43,735 bases of DNA from a virus (IMGVR_UViG_3300009496_000014:1-43735), one strand, 5' to 3'. Counted from the first letter of the stretch, positions 30,965 to 41,003 are shown. Notes: generated by a model from the sequence alone, not told the origin. Numbers and translations: made by a program.

Positions 30965-33900
30965 TGGCATATAGAATCAATAGAACAGATGGGACGCTGA
31001 TTACAGAAGTAATTGACGGTACTATTGACAGTAATAGTATCGACATTACACTGATAGGTAGAAACTATGCAGGGTTTGGTGAGATACTAAACGAAAACTT
31101 TGTTAAGTTGCTTGAAAACTTTGCAAGTTCTACAAGTCCGCGCAATCCGTTGCAAGGTCAGTTGTGGTATGATAAAAACGAAAATAGACTTAAAATTTAC
31201 GATGGTAGTACATTTAGAGCAGGCGCTGGCCCAATTGTTTCAGAAACACAGCCAACTGCACTTGTTGCAGGCGACATTTGGATGGATTCGAAAGAAAACC
31301 AAATGTACTTTTATGATGGAACTGACCTTACATTAGCAGGACCTATTTACAGTAAGTCACAAAACACAAGCGGATTTGTTACTGAAACAATTAGAGATGA
31401 TCAGCTACAGCCGGTAACTATTACTAAGATATTTACAGATGGTGTAATGCTAGGTGCGTACTCTCCAAAGAATTTTGTTCCATTAGCTGGCCAAATTCCA
31501 GAACTAGGTGACAACTTATATACCGGCTTTAATGCTAGTACTGCGCAGACATTTACTAACAATAACGTAACAGTTGATACTGCAAAGTTCTTATTGGACG
31601 CTAGTGGTGTACGTAGAGATGCTTCGCAGTTTTTGTCAACTTATACTTCTGGAACAATTAATGGTAGATTAACAGTTGCCTCAAATAACGGTGTTGTTCT
31701 AGGCGCACAAGGTCAGGTAACACATACTATGGAATCTGATCGCTACAACATTACTAATACTAGAAGTAACCAAACAATGGCAATTAGTGTTAGTGTTGAC
31801 GGCATTAGAGAAAACGCCATTACAATTAATACGCCTAACAGATCAGTTGGTATATTTTCTTCATCCCCAGAATATACACTTGATGTTGGCGGCGATGCCC
31901 GTATTACAGGTAATTTAAGAGTTGATGGAGAATTAACAACTATTTCAACTACGGAAGTTGTGGTTGAAGACAGTAATCTAACATTAGGCAGTGGCGCTAT
32001 TAGTGCAGGTGACGTAAACGGTGGCGGCATTACACTTTCTGGTGCTAATGCCAGCTTAACTTACGATTCTTCTGATAGCGGATATTGGAGATCAAATCAA
32101 GACTTCGATCTACCTAGCGGCAAAAAATACTCAATTAACAAACAAATGATTTTGAGTGCAGACACTTTAGGTAATAGTGTTGTAAACTCTAACTTAACTA
32201 ATGTAGGTATTTTAGAAGACTTACTTATTAGTTCAGTAAGTGGGTTATATTTACAAAATAGCACAATTGCTTCGTCTAGTCCAATAACTATCGATACAAC
32301 TAGCGGAGTTCTTTTATTAGGACAAGCTGGAGTAAGAACAGTACAAATTAAAAACATGTCTGAACCGACTTCTAGTACAGATGCTACAACTAAAAATTAT
32401 GTTGATTTGCTTGTTGCAGCAAACGCCGGTGTTAACACAGTTCAAGGACTGGGCGGCACTGTTCGAGTTGACTCTAACAGATTGCCAGAAGGCACACAGG
32501 GCGATGCTGTATTTTGGAATGGTGCTGAATGGGCAGATGCAGTTTATACTAATGGGCTAGACGGCATAAGTGCTGATTTAAATAGAAAATACTATACTAA
32601 CGAACGTGTTCAGTCGTACTTAACAGCCAACAACTACACAACTACTACCTATGTAAACACAATTCGTGATAACATTCTTGGAACTCCGGCTCCTATTTCT
32701 AGTATGAATACGTTATCAGAAATTGCAGCAAGTATTGATAATAATCCAAACTTCAAAGCGTATGTTGATGCAGAAGTTGCAACTCGTATTAGCGCAGGCG
32801 TAAACGTATTTGCTGGTGCAGGATTAGTGGACGCAGGTAATACACAGCTAACAGGAGATGTTACTATTAACGTTGCTGCTGGTAATGGTATTATAGCAAC
32901 AGCTAACGAAGTGCGTGTTGATATGACAGTATTTGATACTGATGATTTAACTGAAGGTACTGTTAATTTATACTTTACTGCTCTAAGATCTAGACAATCA
33001 TTAACAGGTGCAAACGGTGTTACATACAACAATACTACAGGTACTATTGCAATTGGTCAAGATGTTGCTCCTACAGCAATTCCTACATTTGGTGGATTAA
33101 TAACCACAGGTAACACAACATTAGGCGGCTCAACAACACAGATTAACTCAACAAACTTGCGTTATGCAGGCCTTACATTGTTAATGAATTCTGATGAAAC
33201 TGCTGCTCCAACGCAGGATATTAACTTTACAGTTGAACGTGGATCAGCAAACAACGTAGGTATACGTTGGAATGAAACTAATGATCAATGGGAATTTTCA
33301 AACAACGGTATAACATATACTCCGTTAGGTAGTGCTAGTGTGTTTACTGGAACAACAGACGGTGTTCCGGAAGGCGTTGTTAATCTTTACTATACAGATG
33401 CGAGAGCAAGAGCTGCACTAAGTGGCAGCACAGGCGTAACATATAATAATACAACTGGTTCTATTGCAATTGGTCAAGATGTTGCACAATCAGCATCGCC
33501 TCAGTTTGTTGGTTTAACAACTACAGGACTTGCTTTATTAGAAAACTTAGATGTAAACACGGCAGCTGACATTGGCGACATTAGTATCAGCGGAAACACA
33601 ATTACACAAGTTAATACTCCTGGAAATATCCAAATTGGCGCAACTCCGGGTGGCTTTATTGACTTCTTTAGTCCTGTACAAGGTACTGACATTTATAGTG
33701 CAAGGTTTACTACTGATGCATTGTTTATAGAAGGAAACAAAATACGTACAGCAGTTTCTAGTTCAGATCTAGAACTTGATGCATTTGGTGGCGGCAGTGT
33801 TCGTGTACTAACTGGAATGATTGTCGAAGGCGACTTAACTATTACAGGCACAACTACTACAGTTAATTCGACAACAGTTAATATTGCAGATAATATTATT

Positions 33901-36879
33901 ACACTCAATTCAAACCAAACAACTCTTCCTACACTCAATGCAGGTATTGAAGTTGAACGAGGTTCATTAACTAATGTATTAATACGCTGGAACGAATCGT
34001 CAGACAGATGGGAAGCAACAAATGATGGCGCTGGATATTTTCCAATAGCAGAATCTACTGATGCGTTATCTGAAGGATCAACTAATGTATATTATACTCA
34101 AGGTAGATTTGATACGGCATTTGGTGCAAAAGATTCAGATGATCTAAGCGAAGGAATAACTAACTTCTACTATACTAACTCTAGGTTTGCAGCATCACTA
34201 TCGAGTACTACAACAAACGCTTTAGCAGAAGGCACGTCAAACTTATACTTTACAGATGCTAGAGCAAGAGCAGCTATTAGTGTAACTGGCGACGGTACTT
34301 ACAACAGCGGCACAGGTATTATCACAATTGATTCGCCTGTAGACAGTGTTAACGGTTTAACTGGAGTAGTTACACTAACTTCAAATGAAATATCTGAAGG
34401 AAATAATAATAGATATTTTACAGAAGCAAGAGCAAGACTAAGTTTAGCAGGCAGCACAGGTGTTACATATGATAATGCTAGCGGACAAATCGCAATAGGT
34501 CAGCCAGTTGAAACAACTTCTAATGTACAGTTTAATAATCTAACACTTACTGGCACACTAGATACTGACGGCAATGCAACTGTTGCTAAGGATCTTAATA
34601 CAGTTAACTATGCACAAGATGCACAACTAAAAGTTACAGGGGCAAATAATACTAATTTTGTACTTGGTATGGGTTACGAAACAAACGCAGACTTTGCATT
34701 TATTGAAGCAAAGGAATTGAGTCAAGGCGGACGTAACTTAGCAATTCAACCATTAGGAACTGATACGCAAGGTCGTGTTGCAATTGGTAAAACAACTGCA
34801 CAAGCATTGCTCGATGTTAACGGTACTGTTAAAGCACTAGCAGTTGATACAGCTTCGCTTAATGTTAACGAGTTAACAATTGGCGGAACTCTTAACTTTA
34901 GAGATAACGTAATTAGTACAATAGATAGTAATGCAGATATTGAACTAAGGCCACAAGGCACAGGCGATATTTACATTCCAAATGGAAAACTAGGTATCGG
35001 GTACGATCCTGTAATTTACGGAGCAACTCCTAGACCTGCAACATATAAACTTGATGTTGATGGAGTTTCAGATCTTGTAGTTGCTAGAATTAAAAATACA
35101 GAATCAACAACTGACGCAGGTCCGTACTTTAATGTGTACAGAGATTCTGCAAACCCTGCAGATAGTGACTTTATTGGTGGTATACAGCTAACTGGCAATG
35201 ATAACTTAGGCAGCGAAACTGCATTTAGTAGAATAAGATCACAGATTTTAGACTTTACAGCATCAACCAAAGCGTCACGCACTATTTTTGAAAACTACAA
35301 AAACAACGTTTATGTAGAGCATTCGTTTGGTAACAATGAAGTTGTGTTCAACGAGACTGGCGCAGATGTTAACTTCCGAATTGAAGGCAACGGCGCACCT
35401 GATGCAGTGTTTGTTAACGGCGCAGACGGTAATGTTGGCTTTGGTACACAGAGTCCGGTGCAGCGTTTAGATATTAATGGCAACCTTGGTATCGGAAGTG
35501 TTGAAGTTATTACCGCAGCTAGAAGTTTAACAAACATTGTTGATTATGCTGCTACTGGACAACTACAGATCAACGGCTCGGCAACACTTGGCGACTTGAC
35601 ATATGCATCAAATCATGCTATGAACGGTAGTGTTACATTTAGTGATAATACAAGTTCTATGGTTATTGACGGTTCAGAGATGCGTTCACAAGGTGGCATT
35701 ACAGTACGACTAGATACTGACGTTTCAAACGGTGCAAATGAATACTTTAAAGTTATTAATAACTCCGGAACAGAACTATACAGTGTTAACTCAAGTACAG
35801 GCGTTTCTAAATTTGCAAATGCATTTACAATTCCAGCAACAGATGGATCGGCAAACCAAGCTCTTATTACTAACGGACTAGGAGCAGCTACTTGGCAATC
35901 TATTAGCTCAACTGTTGTTGCAGAAGGAACTAACTTATACTATACACAATCACGTTTTGACACTGCTTTTGGAAATAAATCAACTACAAACTTAGGCGAA
36001 GGTCTAAACTTGTACTACACTGATGCAAGAGTACAGACAAAACTTGCAAATGTTAGTGGATCAGTATTTCCTAACACTAATGCAACTTATGACGTGGGTT
36101 CACAGATTAACAATTTCCGTACTGGTTATTTCAGTTCCGGATTAGGCATTGGTTTAAACACTTCATTGTCTGCAGAACTGCATATTTCAGGCACAGCTGA
36201 CCAAGAAGCAAGAGTCCAAAGTACGTCAAACGGAGATGCATTATTCCAAGGTATTGGTAGTGGCACCGGCAAAGGCGGCAGATTTAAAGGTAACCCAGAT
36301 ACTTATATTGGTGGATCTAACTCTGCTTCTGTATACTTTGAAAGCGGTCTATCAGAAGTAATGAGAATGAACAGTAGTCAATTCATCATCGGCGGCGGAG
36401 CATTTAGTCCTACAGCCAACCGTGTAATGATTACAACTAGTGGCGATATGGAGTTTGGTACAAATACTACTGCACTTCGTGACGTAATTAGCTTTAAAAA
36501 TGCCAACGGCACAATTGGTTCTGTTACAACTGATGGATCAACTACAGCATACAACACAACTTCTGATTATAGATTAAAAGAAGTTGTAGGCGATATGTCT
36601 GATGCTGCTGATCGTGTAAAAGCTCTGAAACCAATTAAGTTTACATATATTGCAGATGAAAATGAAAATGTACACGACGGTTTCTTAGCACACCAAGTGC
36701 AAGAAGTTGTACCACAAGCAGTGTACGGAGAAAAAGATGCAGTTGAAGATGATGGCAGAGTTAAAGCACAGCAGCTAGATCATAGTAAATTAGTACCTTT
36801 ACTTACTGGCGCATTGCAAAATGCACTTAACAAGATAGATGATCTCGAAGCTCGTCTAGCAAAGTTAGAAAACAAATAA
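30964..36879 (+). CDS. Very long tail fibre with S74 self-cleaving chaperone domain
   Basis: A 1971-residue fibre. The N-terminal domain (1-140) is the one shared with its two neighbours (IGRNYAGFGE, NFVKLLENFA, GQLWYD, GDIWMDS). The shaft holds two copies of a VERGS..NV.IRWNE module (about 755 and 995) and about nine copies of an EGxxNxYYTxxR motif (about 535-1690). The C-terminus is a peptidase S74 domain: SDYRLK gives the catalytic Ser1867 and Lys1872, followed by KFTYI, GFLAHQVQEVVPQAV and a terminal coiled coil (ALNKIDDLEARLAKLE). S74 domains fold as trimeric chaperones and cut themselves off before the Ser, which would release the last 105 residues and leave a mature fibre of 1866. Likely a long tail fibre. 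Confidence 0.92.
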   Translation: MAYRINRTDGTLITEVIDGTIDSNSIDITLIGRNYAGFGEILNENFVKLLENFASSTSPRNPLQGQLWYDKNENRLKIYDGSTFRAGAGPIVSETQPTALVAGDIWMDSKENQMYFYDGTDLTLAGPIYSKSQNTSGFVTETIRDDQLQPVTITKIFTDGVMLGAYSPKNFVPLAGQIPELGDNLYTGFNASTAQTFTNNNVTVDTAKFLLDASGVRRDASQFLSTYTSGTINGRLTVASNNGVVLGAQGQVTHTMESDRYNITNTRSNQTMAISVSVDGIRENAITINTPNRSVGIFSSSPEYTLDVGGDARITGNLRVDGELTTISTTEVVVEDSNLTLGSGAISAGDVNGGGITLSGANASLTYDSSDSGYWRSNQDFDLPSGKKYSINKQMILSADTLGNSVVNSNLTNVGILEDLLISSVSGLYLQNSTIASSSPITIDTTSGVLLLGQAGVRTVQIKNMSEPTSSTDATTKNYVDLLVAANAGVNTVQGLGGTVRVDSNRLPEGTQGDAVFWNGAEWADAVYTNGLDGISADLNRKYYTNERVQSYLTANNYTTTTYVNTIRDNILGTPAPISSMNTLSEIAASIDNNPNFKAYVDAEVATRISAGVNVFAGAGLVDAGNTQLTGDVTINVAAGNGIIATANEVRVDMTVFDTDDLTEGTVNLYFTALRSRQSLTGANGVTYNNTTGTIAIGQDVAPTAIPTFGGLITTGNTTLGGSTTQINSTNLRYAGLTLLMNSDETAAPTQDINFTVERGSANNVGIRWNETNDQWEFSNNGITYTPLGSASVFTGTTDGVPEGVVNLYYTDARARAALSGSTGVTYNNTTGSIAIGQDVAQSASPQFVGLTTTGLALLENLDVNTAADIGDISISGNTITQVNTPGNIQIGATPGGFIDFFSPVQGTDIYSARFTTDALFIEGNKIRTAVSSSDLELDAFGGGSVRVLTGMIVEGDLTITGTTTTVNSTTVNIADNIITLNSNQTTLPTLNAGIEVERGSLTNVLIRWNESSDRWEATNDGAGYFPIAESTDALSEGSTNVYYTQGRFDTAFGAKDSDDLSEGITNFYYTNSRFAASLSSTTTNALAEGTSNLYFTDARARAAISVTGDGTYNSGTGIITIDSPVDSVNGLTGVVTLTSNEISEGNNNRYFTEARARLSLAGSTGVTYDNASGQIAIGQPVETTSNVQFNNLTLTGTLDTDGNATVAKDLNTVNYAQDAQLKVTGANNTNFVLGMGYETNADFAFIEAKELSQGGRNLAIQPLGTDTQGRVAIGKTTAQALLDVNGTVKALAVDTASLNVNELTIGGTLNFRDNVISTIDSNADIELRPQGTGDIYIPNGKLGIGYDPVIYGATPRPATYKLDVDGVSDLVVARIKNTESTTDAGPYFNVYRDSANPADSDFIGGIQLTGNDNLGSETAFSRIRSQILDFTASTKASRTIFENYKNNVYVEHSFGNNEVVFNETGADVNFRIEGNGAPDAVFVNGADGNVGFGTQSPVQRLDINGNLGIGSVEVITAARSLTNIVDYAATGQLQINGSATLGDLTYASNHAMNGSVTFSDNTSSMVIDGSEMRSQGGITVRLDTDVSNGANEYFKVINNSGTELYSVNSSTGVSKFANAFTIPATDGSANQALITNGLGAATWQSISSTVVAEGTNLYYTQSRFDTAFGNKSTTNLGEGLNLYYTDARVQTKLANVSGSVFPNTNATYDVGSQINNFRTGYFSSGLGIGLNTSLSAELHISGTADQEARVQSTSNGDALFQGIGSGTGKGGRFKGNPDTYIGGSNSASVYFESGLSEVMRMNSSQFIIGGGAFSPTANRVMITTSGDMEFGTNTTALRDVISFKNANGTIGSVTTDGSTTAYNTTSDYRLKEVVGDMSDAADRVKALKPIKFTYIADENENVHDGFLAHQVQEVVPQAVYGEKDAVEDDGRVKAQQLDHSKLVPLLTGALQNALNKIDDLEARLAKLENK
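32560..36050 (+). repeat. EGxxNxYYTxxR fibre-shaft repeats
   Basis: About nine copies of a protein repeat with core EG-x-x-N-x-Y-(Y/F)-T-x-x-R lie in the shaft, with core blocks near 32600, 32960, 33380, 34085, 34150, 34240, 34410, 35930 and 36000. Four copies extend into a (S/T)GVTYNNTTGxIAIGQ-type block that is also similar in DNA (near 33015, 33430, 34290 diverged, and 34455). The spacing is irregular, so the array probably grew by several duplications. Confidence 0.75.
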
Positions 36880-36883
36880 ATAC
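36873..36883 (+). promoter_or_regulatory. Probable late promoter before the third fibre
   Basis: CAAATAAATAC spans the stop codon of the 1971-residue fibre in the 38-bp gap before the next gene. It is identical to the site before gp6, and the following bases (ATAGAAGAAC) leave a leader of about 28 bases with TTAGGGG as ribosome-binding site. Confidence 0.6.
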
Positions 36884-36917
36884 ATAGAAGAACAAAACAT
36901 TTAGGGGTTCGAAAGAA

Positions 36918-38411
36918 ATGGCTTATACAATAAACAGTTTTACTGGTGTCAACAGCGACATCACTATTGAGGACGGCACAGTTAATCAATCAACAGCATT
37001 GAAGATGATTGGTAAAAACTATGCTGGTTACGGCGAGTTACAAAATGAAAATTTTTATCACTTGTTAGAAAACTTTGCAGGTACAGGAGAACCAGCACGT
37101 AAAGTGACTGGTATGATTTGGTACGATGCAACAGAGAATAGAATTAGGTTCTACGATGGACAACGCTTCCGCCCAGCTTCTGGTGCTGAAGTATCTACAC
37201 TCCAGCCAGAAGGCCAAACAGCAGGCGATTTTTGGTTAGATAGTGCAAACGATCAAGTGTTTGTATACACTGGTTCAGAATATATCCTTGTAGGTCCGCA
37301 GACTACATCACAAGGACAAGTAACACAGCTAGAAACAGGCTTTGCTAAATCATCTTATGACGGATCCCTAAAACCTATTGTAAGAGCTTATGTAAACGGC
37401 GATGTTATTTTTACTGTTTCTCAAGAATCGTTCCCCATTAATACAGCAGAAGCTGAAAACTTAGACCTTGCTAACTACACTGAAGTTAAATCAGGACTTA
37501 CTCTAAGAAATACAAACTCAACAGGCTACACATCAGGACCAACAAGGTTCTGGGGTACTGCTAGTGCTGCTGAAAAACTTGTTGTTGACGGAACTGTATT
37601 TGACTCTTCAGAGTTTGTTCAGAAAAATTCCCCAGAAATGCTTGCACAAACTAATATTCGTGCAGAAGGAGCAAGTGGTGGTTTAACAATTGGTTCGGCT
37701 GACACGTTTAAGCTATTTAATAACGGAAACATTGCAGTAGTTAATAACAACGGCGGAACAGATATTGCGTTCCAAGACAGTAGTTCAATACGTTTTAGAG
37801 TTAGTGCTAATACTTTTAGACCAGAAACAGATAGTACAAGCGACTTAGGAACAAATACTATTAAATTTAGAACTGTGTATGCTGATACATTCGACGGTGT
37901 GGTTACACAATCACAGGAAGTTGAATATAATGGACAGGGAAGTGGCTTGTTTGCAAGAGCAACAGTAGCCGACAATCCGTTAACTATTCCGGTTAGAGAT
38001 GCACAAGGTACAATTAATGCTACAAAATTTGCAGGTGTTGCAACTGAAGCACAATACGCTGACTTGGCAGAGAAATATACAACAGCAGAAGAATTACCAG
38101 CAGGTACAGCAGTAGCAGTATGTGATCATCCAGACCACGAAGTAGATCTAGCTGCTGCACAAGACTTTTGTGTAGGAGTAGTTTCAACTGATCCTGCATT
38201 TAAAATGAATAGCGAAGCAGATGGACAATATATTGCACTTAAAGGGCGTGTTCCAGTAAGAGTAAAAGGTGCTGTGCGCAAAGGTCAAGCAGTTTATGCA
38301 ATGACAGACGGCGTAAGTACTACTACAGCAACAAATGCACTAGTAGGGATAGCACTAGAATCAAATAGTGACGAAGATGAAAAGCTAGTTGAATGTGTAC
38401 TAAAGGTGTAA
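36918..38411 (+). CDS. Tail fibre, third paralogue, with fibre-tip beta domain
   Basis: A 497-residue fibre whose N-terminus (1-140) repeats the domain of the two preceding fibres (IGKNYAGYGE, NFYHLLENFA, MIWYDATENR, GDFWLDS). A middle segment (LTLRNTNSTGYTSG, FWGTASAAEKL) also aligns with theirs. The C-terminal part (about 375-497) is a conserved phage fibre domain: YADLAEKYTTAEELPAGTAV, a variable CDHPDH loop with possible metal ligands, then GVVSTDPAFKMNS, LKGRVPVRVKGAVRKGQAV and a final sheet. I recall this domain as a fibre tip in marine phages. It has neither a collar nor an S74 domain. Confidence 0.88.
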   Translation: MAYTINSFTGVNSDITIEDGTVNQSTALKMIGKNYAGYGELQNENFYHLLENFAGTGEPARKVTGMIWYDATENRIRFYDGQRFRPASGAEVSTLQPEGQTAGDFWLDSANDQVFVYTGSEYILVGPQTTSQGQVTQLETGFAKSSYDGSLKPIVRAYVNGDVIFTVSQESFPINTAEAENLDLANYTEVKSGLTLRNTNSTGYTSGPTRFWGTASAAEKLVVDGTVFDSSEFVQKNSPEMLAQTNIRAEGASGGLTIGSADTFKLFNNGNIAVVNNNGGTDIAFQDSSSIRFRVSANTFRPETDSTSDLGTNTIKFRTVYADTFDGVVTQSQEVEYNGQGSGLFARATVADNPLTIPVRDAQGTINATKFAGVATEAQYADLAEKYTTAEELPAGTAVAVCDHPDHEVDLAAAQDFCVGVVSTDPAFKMNSEADGQYIALKGRVPVRVKGAVRKGQAVYAMTDGVSTTTATNALVGIALESNSDEDEKLVECVLKV

Positions 38412-38414
38412 ATT

Positions 38415-39413
38415 ATGGCGAGTATTACGGCAGAAGCGTTTAATAGATTACGTACTCAGATATTAAATGTTGTTAACAATAATGATTTTAATAGCAATCC
38501 GGAATTAAATATTAACTTCGGTGGATACGGGCAGAATTATATAATTAATCCTGCTGCAAGAGGCGGAGTTATTGGCGCAACAGAACATAGGCAATTGTAT
38601 AATGCTATTGTTGCTGCTCGTGTACACCAAACTGGCGCATTGCCAACTACACTTTCTCAAATCGACCCAGCAGATATTGTCGGCGACGATGCAACATATC
38701 GATTAAATGAATTAGGAGATGTTGTTCTTGACGACGAACTTGCAGGATACGAAGATTTAGAATTAGAAATTACTAGAGCTAAAGTTGCGTTAAATAATGG
38801 ACTTCATGCACTAGGGTCAAGAAATGAATACGATAAGTTAAGTACAACTAGGTCGGCAGTTTGGGGAAATTCTGCAACAACGGCAAGTATTGATTGCGAA
38901 TTTAAAATTGATTTCGGTACACCGGCAGCAGCTAGACGTTTTTGGAATACAGGCGGCGAGCTTAGAATAACTGGTCAGCACATTGATACTTCTGATGCTA
39001 AAAATGTGCATTGGCGAGACATTATGTCTAACTTTAGTTATTATTTAAAAGCTCGTCAATCAGCTGGTACAGCTAGTCTTATTAACGAAGGATGGTCAGG
39101 GCTTACTAATTCTTACCAGCAAGTAGGTTATTGGGCCACAAATACAAACTCGTTATATGCAGAGAACTATATAACAATACAAGCAAAGTGTGACCAAGTT
39201 TTAAATAGTAACGGAAACTCGCAAATAGTTTACTTAAAAGTAACATGTGTAGATGCAGATGTTGGAGACGGTCAGTCTTTTACTCCTCCTATTCCAGTAG
39301 ACGAAACTGTGCAACCGGGAACAATTATTAAACTTTCTGAGTATCGTGCTGATACTGAATACGTAACGGCACCTTCTCCGAGTATCACTTTTCTAAACGG
39401 CAACACGCTTTAA
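38415..39413 (+). CDS. Probable virion protein, paralogue of the next gene
   Basis: A 332-residue protein of unknown function. It begins ITAEAFNRLRTQI, with an N-terminal helical part (1-150), then a beta-rich part with FKIDFGTPAAARRFWNTGGE (about 164-183). The same order of blocks is in the next gene (ITAAHYNDLRTRI; FSITFSSTANRDRFFDMGGE), so the two are diverged duplicates. It starts three bases after the third fibre and is transcribed with it, which suggests an accessory fibre or adhesin. No signal peptide or membrane segment is visible. Confidence 0.8.
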   Translation: MASITAEAFNRLRTQILNVVNNNDFNSNPELNINFGGYGQNYIINPAARGGVIGATEHRQLYNAIVAARVHQTGALPTTLSQIDPADIVGDDATYRLNELGDVVLDDELAGYEDLELEITRAKVALNNGLHALGSRNEYDKLSTTRSAVWGNSATTASIDCEFKIDFGTPAAARRFWNTGGELRITGQHIDTSDAKNVHWRDIMSNFSYYLKARQSAGTASLINEGWSGLTNSYQQVGYWATNTNSLYAENYITIQAKCDQVLNSNGNSQIVYLKVTCVDADVGDGQSFTPPIPVDETVQPGTIIKLSEYRADTEYVTAPSPSITFLNGNTL

Positions 39414-39429
39414 TAGATAGGAGTTATAT

Positions 39430-40965
39430 ATGGGAGAAGTAGTATCAGTCGGTGACGAGATTACCGCAGCACATTACAATGATTTACGAACTAGAATAAT
39501 AGCTCTAGCAGGTACATACGGCGTCAGTACTACTATGATCAATACGTACCTAGGAGCCGAAGGATCATTTGATGCAGTAACAGCAGGCGAAACACTTAAT
39601 AATGTTCATTTTGATAAAGCATTTGCAATCTATTATTGGTTAAGAGTTCATCAACTAGGCAGCGCTGATGTAGGACTTCCCACTAGCCAACCATCATTTA
39701 CAGAATACAACGAAGGCGATGCTATTCTAGCAGGTGACGGATATGTATATGATGAAAATGGAGATATTTCAGGACCTAGAGATACTATTACCGGATATAA
39801 TGACCTTCAACTTTCATTAGAAATTGCAGAAGGTATGGCAGGCGTACACGCCGCTAATCAATTTACTAATCCCGCTACCAGTGCCCAAGCTGGAGATGTT
39901 AGTCCAACTGACTGGGGCGGCGGATCAGACATTGAAGTTGACGAAGGCAAAACTGGCGATCAACAAGCAGGCGACAACGCTAGGGGTAGAATATCTAGAG
40001 AATTTTCTATTACATTTAGCTCGACTGCAAATAGAGATAGATTTTTTGATATGGGGGGAGAGTTAATCTTTTCTATTAGACTAACTAATAGTTCAGGAGT
40101 TCCGTATACTAGTCCTCGAACGCAAGCCAAGAGAAACTGGTGGTATAATCATTTAAATGTATCTAACCCTATAGATTTTCGAGTTGACCGTTCTATTTTT
40201 AATGTACTTGGAACTGATTATGCACAATTTGTCTTAAAACTTGATTCAACCGATGCATTATATGAAATGAATCAGACTAAAGTAGAACTTAAACGTAATG
40301 CTGCTAATACAGTAATCACAGCAAAAGTAACGTGTTCGGATTATGATCGATCATTAAAAAATTGGCCAGACGATCCTCGAGATGAAAATGTAAACGCCGG
40401 AGTAGCTTCTTGGGTTTCTGTAAAAACAATTACAGCTGGCACTAACCCTTTATTTAATACGGTTGGGGCTAATCCGTCAGTAACTAATGTAACTAATCCT
40501 ACCTGGACAGTTTCAGAAATCACAGACATCCCGCCGCTAGTATCTAGTCCTGCTATACCTACTATTGGGCCATTTAGTTCCGGAGACACTAACGGTACTG
40601 CTTGGACAAAAACATTTACTATACCTGCAGACAACTGGTCGGTAAAAGTTAGAGGTGTCGCATCAAAAGCCGGTGCTTCTAATTGGACATTCTTTGGATT
40701 GCTTAGAGGAAGTCCTGACATTGCAGGTACACTTCGAATACGTATTTTCCAAGGTTCAAACACTTCGGGAACGGTATTGTATAACAGTGGCATTCTTACT
40801 GGAAACAGTTCAGCAGCCGTTAATATTAACTGGGAAGCAACATTGCTAAAAACTGGTGCAGCCGCTCAAGACTACACCGTTGAATTTACAAGCTATGTTA
40901 GTTCAGTAGACGCATCTACAAGCACTACTGTTATAGTAGAACCAACCTTTGCTGGATTTGCTTAA
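39430..40965 (+). CDS. Probable virion protein with extra C-terminal beta domain
   Basis: A 511-residue paralogue of the preceding protein over about 1-350 (ITAAHYNDLRTRI near the start, GYNDLQLSLEIAEGM, GGELIFSIRLT). It adds a C-terminal domain (about 375-511) starting IPTIGPFSSGDTNG, rich in Thr, Ser and Val with alternating hydrophobics, which looks like a beta-sandwich. TAGGAG lies seven bases before the ATG. It is the last gene of the late rightward block. Role unknown; a surface adhesin or fibre-associated protein fits the context. Confidence 0.8.
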   Translation: MGEVVSVGDEITAAHYNDLRTRIIALAGTYGVSTTMINTYLGAEGSFDAVTAGETLNNVHFDKAFAIYYWLRVHQLGSADVGLPTSQPSFTEYNEGDAILAGDGYVYDENGDISGPRDTITGYNDLQLSLEIAEGMAGVHAANQFTNPATSAQAGDVSPTDWGGGSDIEVDEGKTGDQQAGDNARGRISREFSITFSSTANRDRFFDMGGELIFSIRLTNSSGVPYTSPRTQAKRNWWYNHLNVSNPIDFRVDRSIFNVLGTDYAQFVLKLDSTDALYEMNQTKVELKRNAANTVITAKVTCSDYDRSLKNWPDDPRDENVNAGVASWVSVKTITAGTNPLFNTVGANPSVTNVTNPTWTVSEITDIPPLVSSPAIPTIGPFSSGDTNGTAWTKTFTIPADNWSVKVRGVASKAGASNWTFFGLLRGSPDIAGTLRIRIFQGSNTSGTVLYNSGILTGNSSAAVNINWEATLLKTGAAAQDYTVEFTSYVSSVDASTSTTVIVEPTFAGFA

Positions 40966-40974
40966 AAATCGCTC

Positions 40975-41003
40975 TTGACAACTTTAACTTTATAGTGTAA
41001 TAT
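40975..41003 (+). promoter_or_regulatory. Strong sigma-70-type promoter for the right-hand cluster
   Basis: A perfect TTGACA (40975-40980), a 17-base spacer and TAATAT (40998-41003) stand before the small unknown gene; TATACT overlaps just downstream. ATAGTGTAATATATACTAT around the -10 has inverted ends (ATAGT/ACTAT), like the palindromic -10 before gp55. It starts a host-polymerase transcript independent of the late genes to its left. Confidence 0.75.

Noticed and set aside
32560-36050. CRISPR or other DNA repeat array
   Set aside because: The repeats are in-frame protein repeats of a fibre shaft, irregularly spaced, with no conserved short repeat-spacer structure.
40341-40793. 150-residue leftward frame
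   Set aside because: Antisense to the 511-residue structural gene; no supporting signals.
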